Shown here piece after piece: positions 36,821-48,700 of a stretch of DNA of 64,000 bases. The DNA comes from Helopsaltes ochotensis. Lineage: Eukaryota > Chordata > Aves > Passeriformes > Locustellidae. The notes beneath the pieces were generated by a model. That model was not told where the DNA came from. It made no database searches and worked only from the letters and a program-made list of their open reading frames with translations. Location of the stretch: positions 295,529 to 359,528 of the forward strand of contig VXBM01000130.1 in assembly GCA_013400155.1 (NCBI GenBank), in the 5' to 3' direction. Position numbers and translations under genes: made by a program. Positions within the stretch are counted from its first letter, which is position 1. Each line of letters starts with the position of its first letter.

Positions 36821-38668
36821 TAAGGGGTCTAAAAGTGACTGCAGTCGGAGGCTTTCCTGGCATCTGTCCTTGCCAGCTCCCAGTGTAGCTCACTTCTTTT
36901 AGAGGACAGGAGCACAAGCCTTTACCCCAGCCAACATCTCAGTGCTTCTCCCCAAACTAAATCACTTACTGAGGAAGATATTCTAACTGAGCCAGAAAAC
37001 TTCAAATGCAGCAGTTTTTGAATTCAACAGTGATACGAAGGAAGGGAATAAAAAATGATCATATCTCCTTTCAATTTCTGTGTGGTACTCGTATACAGGG
37101 TTTGTACCTTCCAAACTAATTGACAATGAAGAGACAGAAAAGGAGGAAATAAAAAACATCAATTCCTCAATGTGCCATCACAGTCAAGAAATTACCCCAT
37201 ATCGATCTAAAATGTCATCTCCTCCATAATATTATGTGCAGCATTGCTCACATTGTTTCAAAAGAAGTGTCTAACTGGCAGAGTTCAGATAAGGAAGTTC
37301 AAATCTCAGAAAAAAAATCCAGATAAATAAACAAAGGAGTGGAAATACACTCAATAAGGTTGGAATCATTTCACTTTAAAAAGTGATACAAAATGTTACT
37401 CTCTGCTTTAATGTAAATCACATGAGAATCAAAACACATGCACTGATAGTCCGGAAATGGTTGGGAGCTTCTCATTTCCATTTCTTGTGATAAATAGGTA
37501 TGAAAGAATTCAATTAAAGAATGCTAAATTAAAAATAAATACCTTTTGTTCCACATAGCAGAACAGAATTCACTGCTCCTCAAAGCTACTGAGGCCAAAA
37601 TCTTAGAGATCCAAAAATAACGTGTCTCTCATCAACATCCAGAATTCTTACAAATGTCAATAAACTCAGTTTGGGGATATGTACAAAACTGCAGGAGTCA
37701 GGCTAAGAAATTTCTATCCAGCAGAAGTTTAAGACCTAGAGGAACAGAAAGGAAAAGAGAATTTTTTTCTAAATTAAACAACCAAGCAATTATCTTTTTT
37801 CTTTTGCTCCAGATACAGTAATTAATATCCTCCTTAAGGTCAGAATAAAAATACTGAGCAAGTTAGACCTCTGGTGCACTCACTCCAGTATTGTAACTCC
37901 TAAAACAAAGGAGATTAAATTTATCTAGAATAGAAGAGTAATGCTACATTTTTTGACAGAAATAGATCAAAAGCAACAGTATCTCTCAAGCAATCCTGCT
38001 ACGAAAATATACAGGTAATAAAACTATATGTTCTCTTACTTATGTGATGTTTCATTTTTTTAGTAAGCAATACTTTTTTGTGTTATTTCATTCTGGCACC
38101 TTCAGGTACAATTTTTTTCAGATTATTTCTTTATTCTGTATTTGATTTCACCTGTGCATTATATGCTTTGTCTTTACTTTGGCTCTGTTTTTATCCAAAT
38201 TTTATCCTAAAAAGCGGCTTGGTGTATGACTAGTAAATTATAATTCATGGCGTATACCTTATTTTATATACTCATCTATACCTTGGGCTTTTCATTGTTT
38301 TAATGGCAGCACAGTCATTGAATAAAAAACAAAGAAATGTCTTTTAGTAAGTTAAGGAAACATTTATGACCTCACTTTCAAAAGTTATACCCAAATAAAT
38401 ATAAAGAATAGAAGAATAAAGTATCATGAATTCCACAGTCATTGGCTGATATTACAGTATGCCCGTGATAAACAAGGTTAACCAGACAGTTGTAAACACT
38501 ATTTTTGTACTCATCAAAATTGTGTGCTTTTATACACTGATTCATTTTAATGAAATGTAAGTTTAAACTCTTATTTTCTCATTTGCTAGTACATCATTAA
38601 AGGATTTTTCACATGGCCATTATAGACCTTTATTTCCTTTTCCATAAAATCATTCATTCATTATCTGA
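36821..38668. other. AT-rich non-coding stretch, nothing recognised
   Basis: No gene, transposon or structured repeat was identified, and no long ORF is present on either strand. Confidence 0.55.
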
Positions 38669-38900
38669 GTCCAGTGGAGGACAGCAAGGATGACTGGGGG
38701 ACTGGAGCATCTCTCTTGTCAGGAAAGGCAGAGGGAGCTGGGCCTGTTCAGCCTTGAGAAGAGACAACTGAGAGGGGACCTCATGAATGTCTGTCAGTAT
38801 CTGAAGAGAGGCTGACAAGAGGATGTTTCCAGGTACTGATCAATGATGCCAAGCAATAGGACAAGAGGCAACGTGCATAAGCTCCACTGCACCAAATTTC
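38669..38900 (+). mobile_element. CR1 LINE internal fragment without tail
   Basis: It matches the CR1 stretch 'GGGACTGGAGCATCTCTC', 'GGCAGAGGGAGCTGGGCCTG', 'TTCAGCCTTGAGAAGAGAC', 'GAGGGGACCTCATGAATGTC', then 'AGGACAAGAGGCAACGTGCA' and 'AAGCTCCACTGCACCAAATT'. It breaks off before the final ~200 bp of a CR1 and is followed by an ATT-rich tract (38915-38936). A missing 3' end is not the usual CR1 truncation, so a later deletion is likely. Confidence 0.85.
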
Positions 38901-40954
38901 CCAACATTTTTTGTCATTATCATTATTATTATTATTCCTGAATTACAGTTCATTTCTTAAATGGAAGAAAAAAATATCAGTCATTGGTGAGAGTTTTATA
39001 CATCCTGCAAAGACTTATAAAACTAAGCTGTTGGTTTTCTAAAAGAAAATCAGAAGAAAATAGAGTAGCAAACATTGTTATGGAGCTTTATTCTTTATAG
39101 GTCTTATTTTACAGCAGCTAAAATGAAACAATCTTCCTGTGCAGCTGGTATTACATTTAATCAAAATCTTTCTTCCATTAACATTTAAGTGGGTACAGTT
39201 TTGAATTTATTTCATACTAAATTTCTGAATGTTTGATAAAGTGGCCTCACTGATACCTCCCTATTGAAATATCATAAAGCTTTGATTTAAATAAGTAAAT
39301 CAATAAATAAATATAGAGCATCTAATGACCTATTTTAATTTTCTTTTTTTAAGCAGGAAAAGCAATCTCAAAGACTTGAGCGAGGATTAGAAACAGCAGT
39401 GTTTTCTCATTTTTCATTGTTAACTTACAAAATTTACAAAAAAAGCAAATCAAGAACATTTCATAAATGATATTGTATTTTTAATGTTAATTTTTACAAT
39501 TAAATATTTTAAAGGAATAAATTTTGAAGATTTTGTGCATGATCTCAGCTTGTATAGAAATTAAATGTGGAAAATTGCATTCAGATATATTTGTTTACCA
39601 ATATTTTAAAGTTTTTTTACATAGATATATAACAAATCTGCATTGTATTCACTGCATTTATCCCACCTTGCATTGTCTCTGGATAAGCATGTGTTTCAAA
39701 TAATTTGGTCACACTCACATGATGAAAGTTACAAAGTAATGAAAGGATGAGACAATATTGTCTGACAATAGCTGTAAATGAGCTTAGATTGGACTGAGAA
39801 AATTTTCATTCATAACTCTAAGCAGTCACAAAATTTTCAGTATGGTTGAAGACCACAGTCTTCAACTGTGTAACATATACATAGTTATACATAAAGTAGC
39901 ATAACATGCAATTTGCATAAATTTGGCTTGTTCAATTTTTTTCATATTGCACTGAAAATTATTTCAAAGATGTCTTTCTAAAGACCTCTGTCTCTATTTG
40001 TTAAATAGCACTTCTGTCTTTGAGTGTTAGTCTTCATTGGCAGACCTTCCTGAGACCTTATTTTTCACTCACATTGCTACTTGAATGAACCATTCAAATT
40101 ATAACCTGACCCTAAGCAGCTCAGGTTTCCACAACTGTAGAAGAAATATGCTCAGTACAAAAATGAAAATTAATCACATCTACTTATGTTCTACTTCAAT
40201 TCAAAACCTCCCATTTTCCTACAAATTATAACGCAGCAATTTAGGTACACAAAGATAAACAAGAGCCAGGGTGCTCCCACACTAGCAGGATTTCAGGTCA
40301 GAATATTCAGCACTGTGAGGTTATAAACAAAACCACCCTTTACTATGCACTTGAGCCAGATTATGAACATCCAAACTTATTAGTTACTACATTGCACGTA
40401 TAAGAGAAGACAAGATTTTCTTTGCTGCGGGACTACTGCAGAGTTCCTGCCTTGTTCAGAACCAAAGCCCCCCAAGCCACACTCAGAAAGAACAAGATCC
40501 CTCTGAGCAAATGCAGCAAGGGCTTCTCAACATCTGCAGAGAGAAGGAAGCACTTCTGTGACCACAGGAGGCTCAAAGGGCTTTCAAATCTTCTGATCAT
40601 TCCTGCTACACATACAGAAAAGTGCTATAGATATCACAGAAATAGATACTGTGACACAGAAGAACCAGACTTTTAGCCTGCCAAAAGTCCAAGGTTTGAT
40701 GCGATTGCCCTCTGCAGACAAATCAAGAGGCGCTGTATCAAAAAGAGAAAAATGTCATTTCATATCAAGGATAATGTGACACAAGAAAAAAATTACCATA
40801 CATTGGGCATGAATAACTAAAATTCTTCTGGAAATTCAAAGCAACTGCCTTGTTACCAAAATACTGGGAACCCCAAGCATCAAATTGCTTTTAATGTGGA
40901 CTTTAATAAATTACTGACAGCATTGCATGATGCAGTTTCAAGGAAGGGAATAGA
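38901..40954. other. AT-rich non-coding stretch, no gene seen
   Basis: It holds an ATT microsatellite near 38920-38936 and a 9-bp-arm hairpin at 39845-39866 (GTTGAAGAC, caca, GTCTTCAAC). A plus-strand ORF at 40422-40676 (84 codons, basic, Cys- and His-containing) has no zinc-finger spacing or other motif I can assign. Confidence 0.5.
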
Positions 40955-41094
40955 GGGCAGGGCAGGGCAGGGCAGGGCAGGGCAGGGCAGGGCAGGGCAG
41001 GGCAGGGCAGGGCAGGGCAGGGCAGGGCAGGGAAGGGAAGGGAAGGGAAGGGAAGGGAAGGGAAGGGAAGGGAAGGGAAGGGAAGGGAAGGGAA
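40955..41094 (+). repeat. Two-part pentanucleotide array: 15 x GGGCA then 13 x GGGAA
   Basis: Fifteen perfect GGGCA units (40955-41029) run without a break into thirteen perfect GGGAA units (41030-41094). Every unit has GGG separated by two bases, so the plus strand is a continuous run of G-quadruplex motifs (G3N2) over 140 bp, and the minus strand is C-rich. It is not coding: the repetitive ORFs across it (40896-41108 plus, 40903-41211 minus) translate the array. Perfect units suggest recent expansion and a likely polymorphic locus. Confidence 0.97.
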
Positions 41095-44000
41095 GAAATC
41101 ATGCTTAGCTAACCAGGATATCAGAATATAAATAGGAACATCTGATATTTCATTGTTTGTCTCACAAACTGCAATGATTAAAGTTGCTGATTCAGGCAAA
41201 TTTACAGTCAAGTTGATCCCACTTGCTTAAGACACCACTGCTGCAATTCATTTGTCAGTGTCCCTATTCTGATGTGTATCATCTTCATCTTTTCAAGAAA
41301 CGTGCCAAGTAATATAAAAAGCTACCCCTCCTTTACCCTATACTTTACAAAAAACGTATAAGAAGGCAAAAAAGTAGCAGTAGGTCACTATGTTGTTATG
41401 AGAAGGAAATAATAGACATCACTATCTTTGATGGTAATGCAGTACAGAAAGATTCGGAGTTTTGAGGAATTCAATTTAAAACTACAAGAGATTTTTATAG
41501 TAAGTTTTGGTTTTTTGGGTTTTTTTTGTAAATGTGTCAATCCCTGCTTTGTCTTCTAATGTGATCTTTGAACCATTTTTTTAAATGAATACAAGGTAAG
41601 ATGTTTTATAAATAGGTAATACAGATAATGCAAATTTTATAGAATTGTTGTAGATTAATTGTGTAAATTATACACCATGCTCTCCAGTATGTATTTTTTT
41701 GTATGCAAGCTCAATGTCTTTATGAAAGCACAGAGATGCACTTTTGGATACACTAAAAATAAGATATAGAAGTTTTGCAGAAATACAGCAGTCCTTCAGA
41801 CAGTATTCTAAAATACAAATTGGTTTTCTGGGGAATTAGGTTTCTTTTCCATAAAGCATGCTGTACACAGATTTGAGGGTCAATCATTCTCAGGCTTCAT
41901 TGAAGAAATTGGAGGTAATTTATGATCAAAATTAATTAGATGAGAAAGAAATTTTTGCAATGCATGTAAAATTGAAGTCAGAGAAGAAACATGTTTGAAA
42001 TTATCTATAAAATGAAAGTACAGACATATATCAGGTATTACTAGAGATAGTCAGTTTATTGATTGTATTAATCACATCCAGAGTACAACTCCTAAACAGG
42101 TAATTAAACTACATGGGAGACAAAGCATTCCTTTGTGCTCCTTGGCTCAGTACTCACAAGACCCACAATCTTATGGGTCTATTGCCATGAGACAACCCTT
42201 GCTTTTGGCACCTCTAAAATTGCCATTTTAGAAATCACTGCATACAGTCATAATGACCCAAAGATGTAAAAAGAAACAAATTTATCATTAAAAAGGGAAA
42301 TCCTACAAAGGAAAAATAATGGAAATATCTTTGTTCAATAGCTGATGCCTGTAAAGACTCCTACCCCTGAGGAATAATTACATGGACATAAGTTATGTAA
42401 ATTTAAGACAGGCAAATAGCAGCAGATTTTTTTATAATTTTATAATTTTAGGGCTTCTGAAATTTGTTTTTCAAATCTCTGGACCAAATCTAGAAAGAGA
42501 CCTGTTGGTAACACATATTAAAATCTCTGAAAAATAAGATATTACAATTGTTTCTCAAATTGTATAATCTTCATGCAAATTTATAATCTAGTTTTGAAAC
42601 TGGTATTCATTTTTTTGGATACAACTAGTGATTATTTATAACATTTAGTGATAGGTTGGATCATTAAAAGCACTTGATGTCACATTTTTTTTTAAATTAT
42701 TCTCAAGGTTGTACAGTATAAAAAGAAAAAATCTGCTTTTCCAGCAAATTTCAAATTCATGACAGCACCTCTTTAATGCACATTTATAAAGGCTACATAT
42801 ATTTCATAGAAAATTAAATATGCCATTTGAAACTATTCATTTTGTAGAATTACTGGTTTTGCTGTTGAAATATCTTCTACCCTACCACCAAATCTGATCT
42901 TTATGTTTTCGCTTGCTTGATTTGGGGGAATATGGGTTGAATTCACTATGTCTGCTATAAGATACTTGTCATCAGAAATTATCTCAATTGCTCCTTTAGG
43001 ATACATTTTCAAAGTGTGATTTTGGGGGTTTTGAAGTCAGTAGTGATGTCATTGATCTGAATAGGGAATGGATAAAGGAGTCTAATTTACACTCTTTTAA
43101 GAGAAAAAAAATACGCAAAATCCATAAAATATTGACAATTTCTGTATTGATGAAGGAATAGGTACTTCCCTCAAAAGGAAGCAAAAGCAAATTAGCTTCA
43201 GATTGTCAACAGGACCAATGAGTGATCAGTTACTGATTAACCAGTAATAATTACCTCCAACTTATTTTTATGAAGTGGATAATGGAACTGGGTCTCAGTA
43301 TCCTATTTTGAATTCTTGGCTTAAATGTTTTTAAAAAGTGTAACTTGTTATGTGATGCACATTTTTGTGTTGAGTGAGATACATACCATTATGACAACCA
43401 CCAGCACTTACATCATAATTTTCCGTGTTCAAAGCCATTTTGGCAACAGTTTCAAATCACTTGTAAAAGTTGGAGGTACAGTATTAGAAAAAAAATTGTG
43501 GAGAGATGGCACAAGAAAAAAAATTAAGATGTTAAAAACAATAAACGTTGCATAACTTCAAAATCAAGTATTCAGTTCAAAAATATATATTCAAATCATA
43601 GACACCTGTAAAAAGACTAATGCAAAAATATCTGGGAATACAATTTTTTTTTTCACTCAACAAAAGTCATGGACCTCTCTGGGTGCTAAAATTTATGTGT
43701 GGAAAGAAAAATAATAAAATTTATCTAAAAAATACCTTTTTTGCAAGCTTGAAAAATAAGTCAAGTATCCCAGATAATAACTGGGACAGAATAAAAAAAT
43801 AAACAAATAATTTTTTTCATTGCTTAAAATTTCTATTTCCTAATGAGTCTATAGGTGTATTTTGGAAGATAAGCTTTTAGAACTACCATTATAAATAATA
43901 AAGTCAACGTGATACCTTTCATCAGTGGCCCCAAATGCATGTTTGACTTTTTCCATCCTCTTCTTTCCCCATCTTAAAGCATTTACCAGTGGAGTAAATG

Positions 44001-45441
44001 CCCCAGTTTTTCAGAGATCTCATGACTGAATTAGCAGCCAGTCTAACATAAGAAAGGAAAGCGCAGCTGTAAGAGCAGTATTCCTGCACTGAGATGCAAG
44101 AGATTTGAAGGACAGATATGAAGGAGGGATGTTTCTTGTGAAGGAAGGAATATGCTCCTCCATTGTGGTACAATCTGGCTTCATGAATGTTACAGCTCTT
44201 TCAGGTAAGGATTAAGCTAAAACAGAATTTCTCTCTTTAGTCAACCTTCTTCTCTTCTTTTCATCTCCTATCTCCATCAACAGAAAAGGTTCTGATCAAG
44301 TAACTGACAACTATGAATGAAAAGGGGAAAAAAAGATCTAAAGAGTAATGTATTGATTCATTCCCTCCTATCAAAGGTTTGGCTAATCTTATACCATTTG
44401 ACTTGTTTCAGCTAGAAATTCCACTTTACCTAACATTTAGTGATGTTATATATTCATATACACATATCACTTCACCAGGATCAGGAAGTTTTTTTCCAAA
44501 TTGAATGTACTCCATGCAAGAGTCTTTTCAGGCTCAAGAATCATAGCTAGCTCTAAGGTGAATTTTCAAGGGCTATATTGATTTTACACACTATTTTATA
44601 ATAGAAATTGAAGGTTGCCTCTACTTTGAACTGCAGGTGAAGTTAGGTAAGGAGAATTATCCAAACTGGAATGGGAACAGAGTACTAACAACTCTGTTCT
44701 TGCAGAACAATACTGACATGCTTTTGCTTTTGTCACTGGTGAAAAATGTAATCACCTCATATGGAGTCCCTTACTCACTGCTGAGCCATAAATTCAAAAT
44801 TTACTTGAATCAATACAGGGTTTTGCCAATGGAAAAACCATTTTAGATGCATCTCAAAAGTTGATCCCTGTTCTCTGCAGAAGCACTAACATTTGTTTTT
44901 TATGTGCAAGGAACAAGTTGTTATTTTCTATAGACACTATCCTTTAAAAGACCTTGGCTTTCCATGAATTTTTTTTGTTTGTTTTCTTTTAGTTTTGCTT
45001 TTACCTGAACTCAAGAATCATTCCTTTCATCCGGAAGCAGAGCCTTTGATACTGATGAATGCCCTTTAAGACTTATATATGTATATTTCACAGTGACCCG
45101 TGTGCTAAAATCACATAGGTCACTGAGAAAGTCACAATTGTAGTTAATCTCAAAATTAACAAAATCTTTAAACACTACCAGTAATTATATTGGAAAAAAT
45201 AGCTTCCTTTTGTGGCAGTAATGGTGAAAAGACACAGTTTTGCTCTTGCAGTTCCCTTTCATCAGTTATTTTGTCTGAATTAGATACATCCATTGCAATT
45301 ATTCTATAGATCATAAAGAAGCACTGAGGCTACAGCCTGAATACAGACAACATACATTATTTAGAGACAAGCCTTTCAAGATGTGAGGAACTTCTATACC
45401 ATATTTCAACTTGAGTGGAAACAATGGAGGGCAATACTTAC
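41095..45441. other. AT-rich non-coding stretch, no gene seen
   Basis: Nothing coding is recognised. An imperfect hairpin with a 14-bp stem lies at 45091-45125. The minus-strand ORF at 43922-44173 has no motif or clear splice frame. Confidence 0.5.
45091..45125. repeat. Imperfect inverted repeat (14-bp stem, 7-nt loop)
   Basis: CAGTGACCCGTGTG (45091-45104) pairs with CACATAGGTCACTG (45112-45125) around loop ctaaaat. Twelve Watson-Crick pairs, one G-T and one C-A mismatch. It is too short for a standard microRNA precursor. Confidence 0.85.
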
Positions 45442-45492
45442 CTCATCATCAGTTCATAGGAGGTGAAGAGAAACATGTCCCTCAGCTCTTTT
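45442..45492 (-). other. Candidate 51-bp internal exon with good splice sites
   Basis: On the minus strand a pyrimidine-rich acceptor (GGTTTTTGTTTCAG) is followed by 51 bp. The segment ends GATGAG and the donor is GTAAGT, a full consensus match. Of the three frames only one is open, giving KELRDMFLFTSYELMM with phase 2 at both ends, so the exon would be symmetric. I do not recognise the peptide. A minus ORF just upstream, about 45710-45486 and reaching the exon in a different frame, includes DYDLLVKNLIMFHSDVRCLL but also lacks an identity. Chance pairing of sites in 64 kb is quite possible. Confidence 0.22.
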
Positions 45493-45725
45493 CTGAAACA
45501 AAAACCAGCTTGAGAACAGCTGCAAAATAGGTCAGAAATAGGAGTTTGCCAACTTCCCCATTAACTAAAATCAGAAGATACGTGTTTCCAAGGAGGCAAC
45601 GCACATCAGAATGAAACATGATGAGGTTCTTCACCAGAAGGTCATAATCATTTTTATCAATCCCATCTTTTGATTGGATTGTCTCACCATGAAGAAGCTA
45701 TTGTAATCCACTCCTCTTTACTTAC

Positions 45726-45774
45726 TGGAATTAGGACCCAGAAGATGCCCTTTTTCTCCGTTGTGCCTGGTCAT
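45726..45774 (-). other. Candidate first coding exon (ATG plus donor)
   Basis: On the minus strand an ATG at 45774-45772 opens MTRHNGEKGHLLGPNS, and the frame runs to a consensus donor, CCA|GTAAGT. The region is slightly GC-richer than its surroundings. Joined directly to the 45442-45492 segment it would run into a stop after a few codons, since this segment ends with one spare base and the next needs two. The two are therefore not consecutive exons as drawn. No homology is recognised. Confidence 0.13.
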
Positions 45775-48700
45775 GGCAGCACTTGGAAGCTGGTGCAAGG
45801 AGTGCTCCCAAAGGAGCTGTCTGTTCAGGGATTCACCAATTAGAGCAAGGGGATGGAGCACAGAAGATGGAGTATTATGAGTTTTATAAAATTATAAAAG
45901 TTGCTTCTGCCTTTTATAGCAGTTAACACAAGACACTCATCATTAAATATTATTCAACTTTTCTGTACAAGAATTAGGATCGATATTACAGTAATCCGAA
46001 ACACTGTGACAAGCTACCTGTGATTGTCCTTCAAGATTTTTACATATTTTCCAATCATAACATTAAACTAGCCTATTAATTTAAACAGTTAATGTTACAA
46101 CTACTTTTCTTACCACTTTCTCACTGCCTCGGCACTCTCCAAAAGAACAGGGCAAAGCTTAGCCAAAAAGTTCTACATAAAATTTAATCAGCCCACCACT
46201 GAGTTAAAATAATTGTAAGATGTAGAGTAGGACTGAGTCAGGGTCTTGATCAACTTTGCTCAACTGTTCCCACTGAAATCAGAAGTAAAATTGCTACTCA
46301 CCTCTCAGGGAGTGGAATTAGTCTGTTGCTGAGCAGTTTCAGCAGATTAATTACAATTGCACCTTTCCTCCTGCATTCTACATTTTTTCTGTTCTAGCTC
46401 CTCTCCTGGCCTGCCTTGTCCTTAGGGTCACTTGTGCTCTCTGACCTGCATCTGTTTAATATGATTTCACTTGGACTGTCCCTAACCTAACCTCAGTTTT
46501 TAATCCATGTTTTAATTGATTTTTGTACATAATACATCAATACATGACTATGCAGGTAAGGGGATTTTTTTGAAGTTATCTTCAGTGTCTTTCTTGTGCT
46601 CTTATCTCCTCAACTAAAAATTAAATTAGAGTAATTAAAAAGCAACATCCATATTACATTTCTTTGTCAGTTACAGGTGAATTTTGAAGCTTAATGATGG
46701 ATGATATGATATAAAATGGATAAAAATTTAGGCTATCAATTCTGTTCCCTAGGATTAACTCAACAATGAATACATATTCAGTAATAAAATCAGCTCAATG
46801 ACAGTTTAAAATATTTTTCTGCTAAAAAGAATGTGCTAAATAATTCTAACTAATATAAAATTCAGATGATTAGCCCATTAGTGCAGATTTCTGAAATATG
46901 CCATATAGTTATCTTACCTAGAAAGTGCCACTGGAACCTTTCCTTAACCTCTTGTGTTCTCTCTTTTCAGTTTAGAATGGTGATACTTCCAATAGAAAAA
47001 GTTCTTCATTTTCCTGGCACTTTTGATTCTGCCTCTCCAGATAAATTTCAACACAGCACACCTTAATTAATTTCCGTGTTTCAGTTTTAGGTTAACATTT
47101 TCCAAAAAGAAAAAAAAATCTTCATTTTGGGCTTGACTTCATAAATGCAAATGATTTTTCTTTTGTTCAGCCTAACATTTTAGAAAATGTTTGGCTGAAT
47201 GCAAGGAAAGTAATTTTTCTCTGCAATTACAATACAAGTCTCATACATGCAATATACTAATCTTCATTTCATTACACAACTGCAGTTAGACAAAATATTT
47301 AAACCCAGAAAAACAATGATTTGGATGTGATTTCATGCAACAGAACAATAGCATCTACAAGACATTTTTTATTTATTATAAGTGCACTCTAAATGGATTA
47401 GTTTTGGAGCTAGTAAAGTTGTTGTTAAGATATTATTTTCCAACAAAAATTTCTGCAGCATGTATCCCTTTTTTTGTCTAATACATAGCAACTGAAATAA
47501 TGTTTTATGTAGAATGCTTGTTATTTTCTAGCACCTCTTGTTCACAGTAAGTAAAGTTGAAGCATAGAGTGAGATTGCCCTTGCCTTCAGATCCAGCAAA
47601 TAAAGAAATGTAGCACTCCAAATGATAGGAGCAGTCTTTGTCTGAACTAACCCCAGCAATTTTCTGTGGATCTACTGGCAGTCAAAACTAAAGCCCTCCA
47701 TGGATAAGTAATTTCCAGAACTAGGGTAAGATTTGGAAGGAATTAGAAAAAAGTTCTCTGGAATATGCTCAAGCAGGACATTGTAAGATGTGTTAGAGTA
47801 AAATTTATGACTACAGAATGAAAATTGAGATACTTATTCTAAGACAAACTTAGACTGGATACAGATTAGGGATATTTTTTATCCCACTCGAGGCCAGACC
47901 TGAGTGATGAGCACTTAAATGGCAAATTTCAAAGCACAAAAGATAGACACATATTAAAAACATGTCTCTAAATCTGTATCAGAGGTTTTAAGATAGATTT
48001 TTATCAGAAAGCTTCAAGTTAACTAGAGATAACTTTCTGTAAATTCTTAAATTCAAGAGGAAAGTAATAAGGGGCTGTAAATATGAAATTAATTTTAAAG
48101 CATTGCAGCAAGAATTGGATTGTGATTTTCAGATTGTTACTAGCACTGCATTTGCTGCCCTTATTAACAAGCTGAAAAAAAAAATTTTGAATGTTAGAAG
48201 TTTTGAGGATGGCATTGAGTCCTCTGACAGTCTGTGTGTTTGCTTTTTGAATTTTCCTTTTAAAATTATTCTTTTTCTCCATCTGGATGAAACTTGAAAG
48301 ACCTAATTATAGATCATGAGGCTCACATGGGGCAATAAAGAAACCAAGAGAACTGAAGCTGACAGAACTCTTGGGTTAGTGAGCTCAAAGAAGATTTAAA
48401 GCAGAATATGATAATACACTACCACACAGACAAAAGGATATCTGATCTCACAGTCTTCTGATTAGCTCTAAGTAGGGTGATAAAAGTGGAGAACCTCTTT
48501 TTTGGCCTTCTCCACGGGATGCAAACTGAAAAAAAGGAAAGAATAAAATTCTCTATTGTTATCTAAATGGCCTGGAATTATTTTATTTGTGGGGATTTTA
48601 ATTATGGGGAATGTTCGGGGTCTGTGCTGAGTATCACTAAAGAAAATACAGAAGACCAGAAGGGTAGAGATGTTGAGAAAAGCAATTCCTAAAAAATTTT

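Noticed and set aside
40422..40676. Basic 84-codon ORF with Cys and His residues, considered as a zinc-finger fragment
   Set aside because: Spacing does not fit a C2H2 or other zinc-binding pattern, and the reading frame has no flanking splice or repeat context.
40896..41211. Repetitive ORFs (Gly-Arg-Ala-Gly-Gln and Leu-Pro-Phe-Pro-Ser type repeats)
   Set aside because: They are translations of the pentanucleotide array on each strand. Any frame of this array without stops gives such a peptide.
46866..47066. ORF crossing a TCTCTTTTCAG acceptor-like site and a CCAG|ATAAAT end
   Set aside because: There is no GT donor at the end of the open part, and the ORF runs through the acceptor, so there is no exon evidence.
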